Shown here: in pieces, positions 52,668 through 60,992 of the stretch
Numbering within the stretch: position 1 is the first letter of the stretch
How the letters are laid out: every line of letters begins with the position of its first letter
DNA from: Paenibacillus sp. FSL K6-3182
Lineage (GTDB): Bacteria; Bacillota; Bacilli; Paenibacillales; Paenibacillaceae
Direction of reading: 5' to 3'
DNA length: 64,000 nucleotides
NCBI RefSeq assembly: GCF_037976325.1
Contig: NZ_CP150265.1
Coordinates: 4,769,501-4,833,500 of the forward strand
Position numbers and translations under genes: made by a program
Notes under the pieces: model-generated
What the model was told of the DNA's origin: nothing
Database searches by the model: none
What the model saw: only the letters and a program-made list of their open reading frames with translations

Positions 52668-54029
52668 TTACTTAGAAAGCTTGGCTATTGACGCTTCTGC
52701 TTCCGGCTTATACTTCTCTGCAGTCGCAGTCACTGATTGATTATTTACGATAATATCTGTAACGAACTTTCCAGTCGGGAATTCAGGATAAGCATCATCC
52801 AGCAAGATTTGGCCTGTGTTCGTAATATGATCACGCTGCATAGCTACATCTTCCTCGTGATTGTAGAGACCTTCCAGCCACTCTTGGCTAGGGAACTCTT
52901 CCGTTTGAGTAATATCAAATGTTTCTTCGTAAATTTGGTAAACCAATTGCGCGTCTTTTACGCCTTTTGGAATAAATTTAGCCGCTTGTCCTGGATTCGC
53001 ATACGTAACTTCTGGACTTCCTTGAGGTCCGTTCGGAATAGGCACAACGCCGATATCGAACGTTAAATCACCAATATTCCATACCGGTGCTTGGAACATC
53101 GCTACATCGCCGTCTTTAAACGTGTTGAATTCTTCATAATTCATTCTGTCGCCTGTTTTAATTTTCATAACGTTCTCAACGTTATATAGTCGGTTCACAA
53201 ACTCTGCCGCTTCAATCGTTTTTGGATCGGTTAAGCCTTGAACGCCTGTTCCTTCGTCAACGATTTTGCCGCCGTTTGCAGCAGTAAAGTTGCGGAAAAT
53301 ATCAATGGACCAGCCTGAGAAGCCATAAACGTCGATTTTTCCGTCATTGTCTGTATCCTTAGTTGCTAGCTTTGCAATTTCCAAAAACTTGTCCCAGTTC
53401 CATTGGCCGCCTGTGTAAAGCTCTTGAAGATCCGGAAGGCCAAGTTTTTTGAACAAATCGCGATTGTAGTGCATGGCTGTACCGCCTGAGCCTGGATTGT
53501 CAAATGCATATTCGCCGCCAGCAATAGCAGGCGCTTTAGCCATCAAGTTTGCATCGTTGTTGATGTTATTAGCTGAAGTTGTAAACTCGCTGATCGGAAG
53601 CAGCTGGCCTTTCAATACAGCCGGCAATGCTGCTTTGTATTCCATTTGAACGATGTCTGCAAAAGGCTCACCTGTCAGGACAGTAGCCGTAAACTTCGGC
53701 ATGTATTCTTCGAAAGGAACGTTTACGAATTCGATTTTCACATTATATTTTTTTTCAACTTCTTCGATCTTAGCGAGACGCTCTTTCTCGGAAGCCGTAG
53801 CTCCTGCTGGTGTCAAATCCCACCATGCGGCTACTTTAATAACGCGTCCACCCATATCGACAGGTTCTGGTGTTGCTGTTGATTCCTCAGGTGCTGCAGT
53901 CGGATCAGTGACAGCGCTTTCTTTTGGAGCGTTATTCGTTCCTTTATTTCCGCCGTTCCCGCTGCTGCAAGCTGTAAGTATGAGCATGAAACATAACACC
54001 AAAATGGACAAACCTTGTATTTTTCTCAT
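52668..54029 (-). CDS. Sugar ABC transporter solute-binding lipoprotein
   Basis: About 453 residues from ATG 54029 (GGGAGG at 7 bp; the longer reading to 54083 lacks a site). Lipoprotein signal with lipobox LTACSSG, then a CUT1 binding protein: VIKVAAWWDLTPAG, VPFEEYMPKFTATVLTGEPF, ALPAVLKGQLLPISEF, AMHYNRDLFKKLGLPDL. The head gene of the mannan operon, with a cre-like site about 55 bp upstream. Probably captures manno-oligosaccharides for one of the two permease pairs. A 175-bp spacer with a hairpin separates it from the next gene. Confidence 0.93.
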   Translation of the reverse strand: MRKIQGLSILVLCFMLILTACSSGNGGNKGTNNAPKESAVTDPTAAPEESTATPEPVDMGGRVIKVAAWWDLTPAGATASEKERLAKIEEVEKKYNVKIEFVNVPFEEYMPKFTATVLTGEPFADIVQMEYKAALPAVLKGQLLPISEFTTSANNINNDANLMAKAPAIAGGEYAFDNPGSGGTAMHYNRDLFKKLGLPDLQELYTGGQWNWDKFLEIAKLATKDTDNDGKIDVYGFSGWSIDIFRNFTAANGGKIVDEGTGVQGLTDPKTIEAAEFVNRLYNVENVMKIKTGDRMNYEEFNTFKDGDVAMFQAPVWNIGDLTFDIGVVPIPNGPQGSPEVTYANPGQAAKFIPKGVKDAQLVYQIYEETFDITQTEEFPSQEWLEGLYNHEEDVAMQRDHITNTGQILLDDAYPEFPTGKFVTDIIVNNQSVTATAEKYKPEAEASIAKLSK

Positions 54030-54084
54030 GACCGAACCTCCCATTTTTACATTCATCAGTTGGTATAAAGTAAAAATCCCCATT

Positions 54085-54098
54085 TAAAAGCGCTTTCA
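54085..54098 (-). promoter_or_regulatory. Candidate catabolite response element upstream of the mannan operon
   Basis: TGAAAGCGCTTTTA on the minus strand matches the CcpA consensus TGWAARCGYTWNCW with one mismatch, and lies about 55 bp upstream of the SBP start. Fits glucose repression of the mannan operon; a LacI-type operator role is also possible because of its near symmetry. Confidence 0.6.
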
Positions 54099-54170
54099 TT
54101 CCTAAACTTTGAAAAACCAAACAGCTAACCTCACCGCCTTTTCGTTATTTGATTTCCGTAATTTGTTATT

Positions 54171-54187
54171 TCGTTTTGCATAACGAA
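54171..54187. promoter_or_regulatory. Inverted repeat in the SBP/LacI intergenic region
   Basis: TTCGTT-(5-6 bp)-AACGAA perfect inverted repeat in the roughly 500-bp, very AT-rich spacer (54030-54546) between the divergent SBP and LacI genes. The spacer also holds several TTGTTATT-like words and no recognisable gene. A site for the adjacent LacI regulator is likely somewhere here; this repeat is one candidate. Coordinates may be off by one. Confidence 0.4.
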
Positions 54188-54546
54188 TATAACATCAAAA
54201 ACAAAACTGGTCAATTGTTTTTTATTTGTTATCTAAATGCACTAATATTTCTAAAAAAATAAGTTAAATTCCGTTTTATCGCTTGTATACCCTTGAAAAA
54301 ACAGCTATATTTATCTACATAACAAAATAACAAAAAGACAATAATAAAGCATTGAGGTGAATGAACTTCCTAAATAAAACTCTAAATAAAATAATGATGT
54401 TTAATGTTTTTTAGCAATTAAAAAACAAGTTTAATTGTTAGTAACAATACGGTAAAATAATGACTAGCATTTCTTCACATATAATAATGGACTTCTTTAC
54501 ATATAGATGGCTTGGCAAACTAACTAATTAAGGTAGGATGAAATTT

Positions 54547-55551
54547 ATGCGCCGGAAGGTAACGATTCAATCAATTGCCGATTATACAGGGTTGTCAAAA
54601 TTCGCAGTCTCACGAGGGTTATCCGGGAAATCGGGGGTTAGTCCACAAACAAGAGAAGTGATATTAAGAGCTGCAGGACAGCTCGGTTATTTTAAGGACG
54701 CTCAGACGCCTCCTGTTTCAAGCGAACTGATGGATACAGAATCACGAAGCTGGTCCGGAACCATTCTAGTGCTTTTCCCAAATGTTCGTTATCAAAATAC
54801 TGATTCCTTATATTGGGGTCCAATATTTAACGGCATATCTACAAGGCTGAACCAAAAGGGCATTAACATCCTTACATTAACCGAGCCTACTAACGACTCC
54901 ATGTTCTCACTTTTAAACCCAGAAGCCATTATGGGCATTATTACTGTAGGCTCTATTTCTACCTCTGTGTTGCTTGATATTAAACGGCTCGGCATTCCTG
55001 TCGTAATGGTCGATCATTACGATCCAAACTTTCACTGCGACTCGATTTTTACAGACAACTTGTCCAGCATGAGAGAAATAATGAACGCCGTCATTACAAA
55101 AGGCTACAAAAACTATCAATTTTTAGGAAATATTAGAGATGCGCAAAGCTTCTATGAACGATTCCTTGGTTTCCGTTCAGCTCTCGAGGACAATGATATT
55201 GAACTAAAGCAAATTCCTTCCCTAATGGGACCGGAAATTGAAAACTTTCACGATACATTCAAAGCTGCTATTGAGGAGCATGGTTTACCTGAAGTATTTG
55301 TTTGCGCCAATGATATATTTGCCTCTTTTGCGTTAGATACATTGAAAAATATCGGAATGTATATTCCAGAAACGCTCGTTTTCACCGGCTTTGACAATAC
55401 CCATCCTCAGATTCCTTTTTTGGCTACTGTTAATGTAGATAAGGAACTGCTCGGCAAACGTGCTGTTGATCAGATGCTTTGGAGAATACTCAACGCAACA
55501 ACGAGCTACGAGAGGACCCTTATCCAAGCTGAGATTATTTTCAGAAATTAA
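54547..55551 (+). CDS. LacI-family transcriptional regulator of the mannan locus
   Basis: About 334 residues from the ATG at 54547 (AGGTAGG at 9 bp); the ATG at 54538 is nearly as plausible. The HTH reads VTIQSIADYTGLSKFAVSRG, somewhat diverged from the LacI norm (SKFAVSRGLSG in place of S-x-x-TVSRVLN), followed by the effector domain (IFNGISTRLNQKGINILTLT, GIPVVMVDHYDPNFHCD, VFTGFDNTHPQIPF). Divergent from the mannan operon head gene, so probably its sugar-responsive regulator. It ends in a terminator shared with the convergent GH5 gene region. Confidence 0.9.
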   Translation: MRRKVTIQSIADYTGLSKFAVSRGLSGKSGVSPQTREVILRAAGQLGYFKDAQTPPVSSELMDTESRSWSGTILVLFPNVRYQNTDSLYWGPIFNGISTRLNQKGINILTLTEPTNDSMFSLLNPEAIMGIITVGSISTSVLLDIKRLGIPVVMVDHYDPNFHCDSIFTDNLSSMREIMNAVITKGYKNYQFLGNIRDAQSFYERFLGFRSALEDNDIELKQIPSLMGPEIENFHDTFKAAIEEHGLPEVFVCANDIFASFALDTLKNIGMYIPETLVFTGFDNTHPQIPFLATVNVDKELLGKRAVDQMLWRILNATTSYERTLIQAEIIFRN

Positions 55552-55556
55552 ACATA

Positions 55557-55590
55557 AAAAGAGGATGACCATCGCGGTCATCCTCTTTTC
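55557..55590. terminator. Bidirectional terminator after the LacI gene
   Basis: AAAAGAGGATGACC-ATCGC-GGTCATCCTCTTTT perfect stem; serves LacI on the plus strand and the GH5 region on the minus strand. Confidence 0.9.
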
Positions 55591-55605
55591 GCAGTAGTGC
55601 TTCGT

Positions 55606-55689
55606 TTAAAAATCCGTTCGAAATGGCGATGCGGGAAGTCCTGCTTTATTATACAAATTAATCGTCGGTGAATCGCTCCAGCCATTTCG
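55606..55689 (-). pseudogene. C-terminal remnant of a sialate O-acetylesterase-like gene, in frame behind GH5
   Basis: Directly after the GH5 stop codon the same reading frame continues for 27 codons to a TAA at 55606. The translated stretch includes NGWSDSPTINLYNKAGLPA and then SPFRTDF. I recognise the NLYN-x-x-GLPASPFRTD pattern as the C-terminal end of sialate O-acetylesterase-family (DUF303-type) carbohydrate esterases of Bacillota. There is no start codon or upstream body, so this is a fragment left after deletion or replacement of such a gene, with the GH5-CBM gene now abutting it. Recognition is by memory of the family and needs a search. Confidence 0.55.
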
Positions 55690-57144
55690 TTATTGCAGCA
55701 CAACACTGTCTACATAAACCGAAGTTGATCCGCTTGAGTTAGTAGGTGAAATGAACTGAACGCCTACTTCACGCACATCACCCAAATTGGCTACTCCAGA
55801 TAAGCTCAGTGAAATCGTAGATGACCCCGATGAATTGATGTTTACCGTTCCTGAGTCATACCAAGTGTAAGCGGAGCCCGTCTTAATAAACAGCTTCGCC
55901 TGCAGGCCGCTGCCAAAGCTTCCCCATGCAGTATGCTTCACTTTAACAGAAACAGAAGATTTGCCAATGAAATTATTAGCACCCGCATATTGCAAATAAA
56001 ATTGACCGCCGCCTAACGTAACGTCTGCTTTGAGCGAGCTGCTGCCGCTTGCCGCCCATTCCGTTACAGACCAAGGCCCGCCAGCAACGTTTGATGCCGT
56101 CCACCCTTGTGCATTTCCGCCTTCAAAATCGTACAACGTAGAGCTGCTGCTGCTGTTAAACACGGAAGCTTTTATAGAAGTAGCCCAAATGCCATTTGTT
56201 CCGTTAATGACAAGATTGCCCCATGAAGTTAGCGTCTGCCAATCACTTGTCGTCATATCCAGCCACGAATTGGCCGAATCATTTCCTGTCCATGACCATG
56301 CCATATAACCGATGCCTTTCGCCTGACTTTGGTTCATGACCTCTTGTGCATTAACTTGACTTCCCAAGTTGTTATTGCCGTTATTGTAGTTATAGCCAAA
56401 CTCTCCAACCATAACAGCCAAACCTAAATTTTTAATCGCTTGCAGCTCCGTGCCAATCCGAGAAGAGTCATTCCATGAGCCGTACATATGAATGGAGAAC
56501 ATGACATTATGATCCGGATCATGAGTAAGGAGTGCGTTGCCATATGCTTTGATTGGTGAAGAATTTTGTCCCCAGCCTGAGGCGTCAACGATTATCGTGT
56601 TATGAATTCCAGCATTTCGAATGGTTGAGATAGCCGTCTTGTACGCATCGCGCCAAGCGGTATCCGCAAGATTCCCATCGCCCCATTCATTAGCGATATT
56701 AACGAGCACATACTTTTCATTGCTCGTCAAAATCGTTTTAACCGCGCTGCTGGCAAAATAGTTAGCCATATTATTTAAAGCAGTTGCGCTGTTAGAGCCT
56801 GTTGCATCATGCAGTTCAACAATAGCAACCATGCCGAGCTGTTTGCAACGATCGATAATTTGCTGCAACCGCGATGCCGAACCGCTTGTCGTCCAGACGA
56901 TTCTAACAGCGTTCGCTTTTTTCGAGCTAATCGTGCTTAGCGCATCATACGCTTGTGTATCAAACCATGCGTGAGCATTATTGACACCTCGAATGACAAA
57001 GTTGTTCCCGTTTGCATCCTTCAAATTGTTGCCGCTTACATAAAAACCGTTAGCCGCATGGGTTTGCTCATTTGCGATAAAAGGCACTACCAAAGCCAGC
57101 ATAAGGACAAGCATAAACGTCATTTTCAATCTCCTGATCATCAT
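55690..57144 (-). CDS. Secreted GH5 (GH5_8-like) endo-beta-1,4-mannanase with C-terminal CBM
   Basis: 484 residues. Signal peptide ending QTHA-type (about residue 30). The GH5 domain (about 32-330) begins FYVSGNNLKDANGNNFVIRG; acid/base E153 in NIANEWGDG, nucleophile E248 in MVGEFGYNYN, and GYMAWSWTGNDSANSWLDM typical of Bacillus GH5_8 mannanases. A Ser-rich linker leads to a C-terminal mannan-binding module (about 345-484, LYDFEGGNAQGWTASNVAGG, CBM59-like). It would cut mannan outside the cell. Start codon follows GGAGGG. Located 145 bp downstream of the GH26-SLH gene on the same strand. Confidence 0.92.
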   Translation of the reverse strand: MMIRRLKMTFMLVLMLALVVPFIANEQTHAANGFYVSGNNLKDANGNNFVIRGVNNAHAWFDTQAYDALSTISSKKANAVRIVWTTSGSASRLQQIIDRCKQLGMVAIVELHDATGSNSATALNNMANYFASSAVKTILTSNEKYVLVNIANEWGDGNLADTAWRDAYKTAISTIRNAGIHNTIIVDASGWGQNSSPIKAYGNALLTHDPDHNVMFSIHMYGSWNDSSRIGTELQAIKNLGLAVMVGEFGYNYNNGNNNLGSQVNAQEVMNQSQAKGIGYMAWSWTGNDSANSWLDMTTSDWQTLTSWGNLVINGTNGIWATSIKASVFNSSSSSTLYDFEGGNAQGWTASNVAGGPWSVTEWAASGSSSLKADVTLGGGQFYLQYAGANNFIGKSSVSVKVKHTAWGSFGSGLQAKLFIKTGSAYTWYDSGTVNINSSGSSTISLSLSGVANLGDVREVGVQFISPTNSSGSTSVYVDSVVLQ

Positions 57145-57288
57145 AATAACTAATTCCCTCCAACTGTTTTTTTGTTTTGCAGTCTCGGTTCTTAGTGTTT
57201 GATCTGGCTGCCTGTTACTTTAAAGACGTTGACATATTTATGAGAGCCTACCACCCCCCTTCATCACCTGCTGCTTCCTTCGTTTTCC

Positions 57289-60200
57289 TTAATCGAGAAA
57301 CCGCATCAAATTCGAAACCATTTCAGCCGCTTGCTCACGGTTCACAACTGACTTTGCTAATAGGGAATCATTACTTTTGAATGCAGTATTTCCAATAAGC
57401 TTGGCGACGCGTTCCAACACTGCTGCCGCATCCTGCTTAGTCATGGCTTCGCGCGGACCAAAACTTCCGTTTTCTTTTCCTTTAATAAGCCCGAGCTTTT
57501 GAGCTGTTGAAACAGCCTTGGTATACCAACCATCACTCAGAACGTCGTTAAATGTGTTGCTGGCGGTATCGTCATTCAAATCAAACGCTTGAATAATGAT
57601 TTGAACAAACTCCGCTCTTGTCACAAGGTCAAGAGGCTTAAATAAACCATCGCCTTTTCCCTGTACGATGCCTCTTGCAGCCAAATAATCGATCGCGTCC
57701 TGGCTTGCTGCGGATGAGCCTTTATCCTTGAATGAAACATCTACTGCCGCAGCTGCATATTGACTGAAATGAGTGGGATGAAAAATAACTTTTTTTGTTG
57801 CTGCATCGTAATAGCTGTTTTTTACAACCTCAAGCTCGCCGTTTTCTTTGATGTGGTATGTCACGATCGTGTTTGGATTTGCGCCTGAGGCTAGTGAATA
57901 ATTCAAAGCAACTTTTAAAGATGCTGCTCTGAATGTAGTTATTCTCTTTCCGTCAATGTCAAGATTCAAATCATAAACCTGCGCGCCACCAATCTTAGCT
58001 TGGGCAAGATCGCTCATTTGGGATGGATCGACAATAGAGAATGTGAACGTAATCGTTGCAGATGTTCCGCTTAAATGGCTTGATAATTCGGAAAGTGAAA
58101 TTGTAATCGCAGCATAACCGATATTCACTTCTATCCGCTCAAGACCTTTGTCTATTGCTTTAGCTATTTGCTCAGCTGGAATATTGACCTTTACCTCCTT
58201 AGCTCCTGCTGCTGGAGTCCCGGTAACAAGGATTGTACCCTTTTGAGCTTTGGCGACAGCTCCCTCAAACTCCGCGCTATTAAGCTGAATCGTTTGTTTG
58301 CCGCCAGGTCCCGCTGCAGGAGGCTGGCTTGTGTCTGGATTAGACGGCGTTACGATGGGCTCAGACAAAGTGGTTACTTCAATCTGAGGGCCGCCAACGC
58401 TCCAAATTCCATCTCCTGTAGCCGCTTCTACTTTAAACGTATATTTTGTACCCGCTGCTAGTCCGCTAACCTCATAGCTGCTGCTGGAGCCATTCACCGC
58501 AGCCAGTTGAATACCGTCTTTATAGATCAAATAATTTATGATTTCCTGCTCGCTTGATGCACCGCTCCATGACAAGGTGGCGCTCGTTTGATTGACATTT
58601 GCTGCTTGTAACTCAGCATTGATCCACTCTGGCACTTTCAAGCCATAGGTTGACAAGTTGCTGGGCAGCTCATCGAGCGTAATGACATATTCATGGTTGA
58701 AGACATGAGTAAGATGCTCGGCCGAATTATAAATACCGTTCCTAATAAAATCACCTGTCCATGTGCTGAACCAGCTCCAGTCTGCACCATATAAAGGCAG
58801 CAAATCAGGATCTGGAATCGTTCCGGTCTCCGGTAGCGCCACAAGCTTGCGATCCTTGACGACCTCTACTAGACGATCATATTTATTAATATTTGGGCTA
58901 TAATCGCCTGCTTGGTTGTAAATGTCGGTGCTGATAATATCAACCACATCATCTCCTGGATACCAGTCCGATGACACGGAGTTCCACACCCAAATCAAAT
59001 TGTTCAATTGATGCTCGTTTGTTAACCGCTCATACATCAATCGATATAGCTGCTTGGCGGACTCTGGTCCTTTGGCGCCCCACCAGAACCAGCCTCCCTC
59101 TGCCTCATGCAGTGGTCTCCATAGAACAGGAATATTCGCATCCTGAAGCCTCTTCAGCTGAATGGCAATCACATCGATGTCACTGAGCAGCAGCTTATAC
59201 TCCTCTGAATCCGGATGACTAAGCGCATACTCAACATCAAACGTTGTGGAGTCGGTGTAGAAGGCTCTCCACCATTCTTTGCCCGGCACATCGATTAATC
59301 CGTTTGGCGAATTCCAATGCCAGCAAAGGGATACGATCCCGCCTTTCTCCGCCCACTGCATCATTTTTTCTGTTTCCTCTGACTTCGTACCATGAGCTAC
59401 CCGAGTAGGAGAATAGTCGATTAGGTCGAAGGAAACCATCGCAGGAAGCTTGCCGGTTTTTTCATAAATCCACTCCGCATCAGATAATTCCTGCTGGCCG
59501 GAAATGATGTTTTTGCCGTAGTTATCAACTAAATAATTCATGAGCGCACGCGCTTCCCTTGTTGCATTTGGGTTGATTAACGACTTTGGAACCTGATGCT
59601 CTTTATTCTCGATAGGCATTGGAGTGAGCTTTATATAATCAATGTCATACCAACTCCAATTGGCATCAAAGGTTATCGTGTTGTTTCCTGCATTCAAAAA
59701 AACCTTACCTGCCGATATTTCAACAAATTCAGTTGATTCATTAAGATCAACTTCAAACCCTGAAGCCCCGGCTTGATTTTTATTAACGGTTATTAGCGTT
59801 TTTTTGAAGCCGTAAGAAGCTCTGTAACCAAAATCCAGCGTATAAAAACCTTCAGCAGGAGCCGATACATTTAACTCAACAGATCCTCCAGGAATAAAAA
59901 CATAACCATCGCCGGAATAGCCGTTTCCAGTAGAGCGTATTTCCGCTCCACCCGCCAAAATCCCCGCTTCCGCTTCATATTGGCTGGTATCTGGCACAAT
60001 AACGGTATCCGCGGATTCAAGCGAAATGTATTCAATGCCATAATAACCCCAGCCTCTTTCAAAACGAATCGTATTGTCACCTTGCTTCAGCATAACTTTC
60101 CCTGCGGAAGCTTCTGCTGTAACGGAGCCCGGCTCCTCAATCGCAGGCAGCTCAATCTCCCCGTTGCTCTGACCGTTTACGAGCAGCGACGTTACCTTCC

Positions 60201-60510
60201 GTCCATAAGGCGAGTAATAACCAATGTTCAGCTTATATAAGCCAGCTGCTGCTTGAACATGAAAGGTTGCAGCTCCAGGATCACCAGTGAAAAATGAAAT
60301 GTAACCGTTTCCAATATATTGAATGTCACCTCCTGCAGTTGTAGTCAAGAATTGTGCAGCGCCCTCTACTTCTGCATTTGCTGCTTCATATTTAATAGCT
60401 GATGCAGTCGCGTTTACATAAGGGTAGAGAGGAATGGCACCCATAACATACGTTAGAATCAAAGCATAAAACAAAACCTTCCGTGTTCCCCATCGGTAGT
60501 TAAAACCCAT
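57289..60510 (-). CDS. Surface-anchored GH26 beta-mannanase: two CBM35-like, GH26, FN3, SLH
   Basis: About 1073 residues from ATG 60510 (AGAGGTGA at 8 bp; a GTG at 60522 is the alternative). Signal segment, two CBM35-like modules (about 43-172, ending GWGYYGIEYISL, and about 181-304, ending WSWYDIDYIKL), GH26 (about 310-640; acid/base E473 in LHEAEGGWFWWG and nucleophile E565 in ALPETGTIPDPD, numbered from the GTG), an FN3 domain (about 645-735), a roughly 190-residue domain common before SLH repeats in Paenibacillus, and two to three SLH repeats (FKDKGSSAASQDAIDYLAAR, FNDVLSDGWYTKAVSTAQKL, last one degenerate). It degrades mannan while bound to the cell wall. A perfect cre-type site lies upstream. 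Confidence 0.93.
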   Translation of the reverse strand: MGFNYRWGTRKVLFYALILTYVMGAIPLYPYVNATASAIKYEAANAEVEGAAQFLTTTAGGDIQYIGNGYISFFTGDPGAATFHVQAAAGLYKLNIGYYSPYGRKVTSLLVNGQSNGEIELPAIEEPGSVTAEASAGKVMLKQGDNTIRFERGWGYYGIEYISLESADTVIVPDTSQYEAEAGILAGGAEIRSTGNGYSGDGYVFIPGGSVELNVSAPAEGFYTLDFGYRASYGFKKTLITVNKNQAGASGFEVDLNESTEFVEISAGKVFLNAGNNTITFDANWSWYDIDYIKLTPMPIENKEHQVPKSLINPNATREARALMNYLVDNYGKNIISGQQELSDAEWIYEKTGKLPAMVSFDLIDYSPTRVAHGTKSEETEKMMQWAEKGGIVSLCWHWNSPNGLIDVPGKEWWRAFYTDSTTFDVEYALSHPDSEEYKLLLSDIDVIAIQLKRLQDANIPVLWRPLHEAEGGWFWWGAKGPESAKQLYRLMYERLTNEHQLNNLIWVWNSVSSDWYPGDDVVDIISTDIYNQAGDYSPNINKYDRLVEVVKDRKLVALPETGTIPDPDLLPLYGADWSWFSTWTGDFIRNGIYNSAEHLTHVFNHEYVITLDELPSNLSTYGLKVPEWINAELQAANVNQTSATLSWSGASSEQEIINYLIYKDGIQLAAVNGSSSSYEVSGLAAGTKYTFKVEAATGDGIWSVGGPQIEVTTLSEPIVTPSNPDTSQPPAAGPGGKQTIQLNSAEFEGAVAKAQKGTILVTGTPAAGAKEVKVNIPAEQIAKAIDKGLERIEVNIGYAAITISLSELSSHLSGTSATITFTFSIVDPSQMSDLAQAKIGGAQVYDLNLDIDGKRITTFRAASLKVALNYSLASGANPNTIVTYHIKENGELEVVKNSYYDAATKKVIFHPTHFSQYAAAAVDVSFKDKGSSAASQDAIDYLAARGIVQGKGDGLFKPLDLVTRAEFVQIIIQAFDLNDDTASNTFNDVLSDGWYTKAVSTAQKLGLIKGKENGSFGPREAMTKQDAAAVLERVAKLIGNTAFKSNDSLLAKSVVNREQAAEMVSNLMRFLD

Positions 60511-60590
60511 TTCATTCGTCACCTCTAATTCATAATGATGAAGCTATGCTTTTGGGACATTCGCCTTGCGATAGTATAATTAGTCCCGTC

Positions 60591-60604
60591 AGAAAACGCT
60601 TTCA
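60591..60604 (-). promoter_or_regulatory. Catabolite response element upstream of the GH26-SLH gene
   Basis: TGAAAGCGTTTTCT on the minus strand matches the CcpA consensus TGWAARCGYTWNCW at every position, about 80 bp upstream of the start codon. Together with the site at 54085 it suggests shared carbon catabolite repression of the mannan locus. Confidence 0.7.
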
Positions 60605-60992
60605 AAAATAAACCACCTCCTTTCTACGTTTAGTAGACGTAAGTAGCTAAGTTACTTGAACAGGAGCATCTTGCTGCATGGATAAATTTACAATCAGCAT
60701 TTCGTTATTGAGAAGATAACATAAATAACATTATTTTTGCAATAAAAATAATAAATAACTTTATAATAACAAACTATATTTTTGTTATTGTCGAATTTAG
60801 CCGTATAAATGCTGCACTTTGTCTCATTTGCTAGCTCAAACGAATAACAATTTTCATAAACCTTGCAAACAAAACCTACCCTTTCGACTAAAGTCTAGGT
60901 AACAATTAGACCAATGACTGATTTGATGAAACGGCGATTCCATTAAAGTTAAGAGGAAATAAATTACATATTACTCGAAAGGATGGAAATCA
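60605..60992. other. AT-rich intergenic region
   Basis: About 390 bp between the divergent GH26-SLH gene and the SLH serine-hydrolase gene. I see no gene. It is very AT-rich and includes several TTGTTATT / AATAACAA words (for example around 60690-60860) that also occur in the SBP/LacI spacer; promoters for both genes must lie here. Confidence 0.6.
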
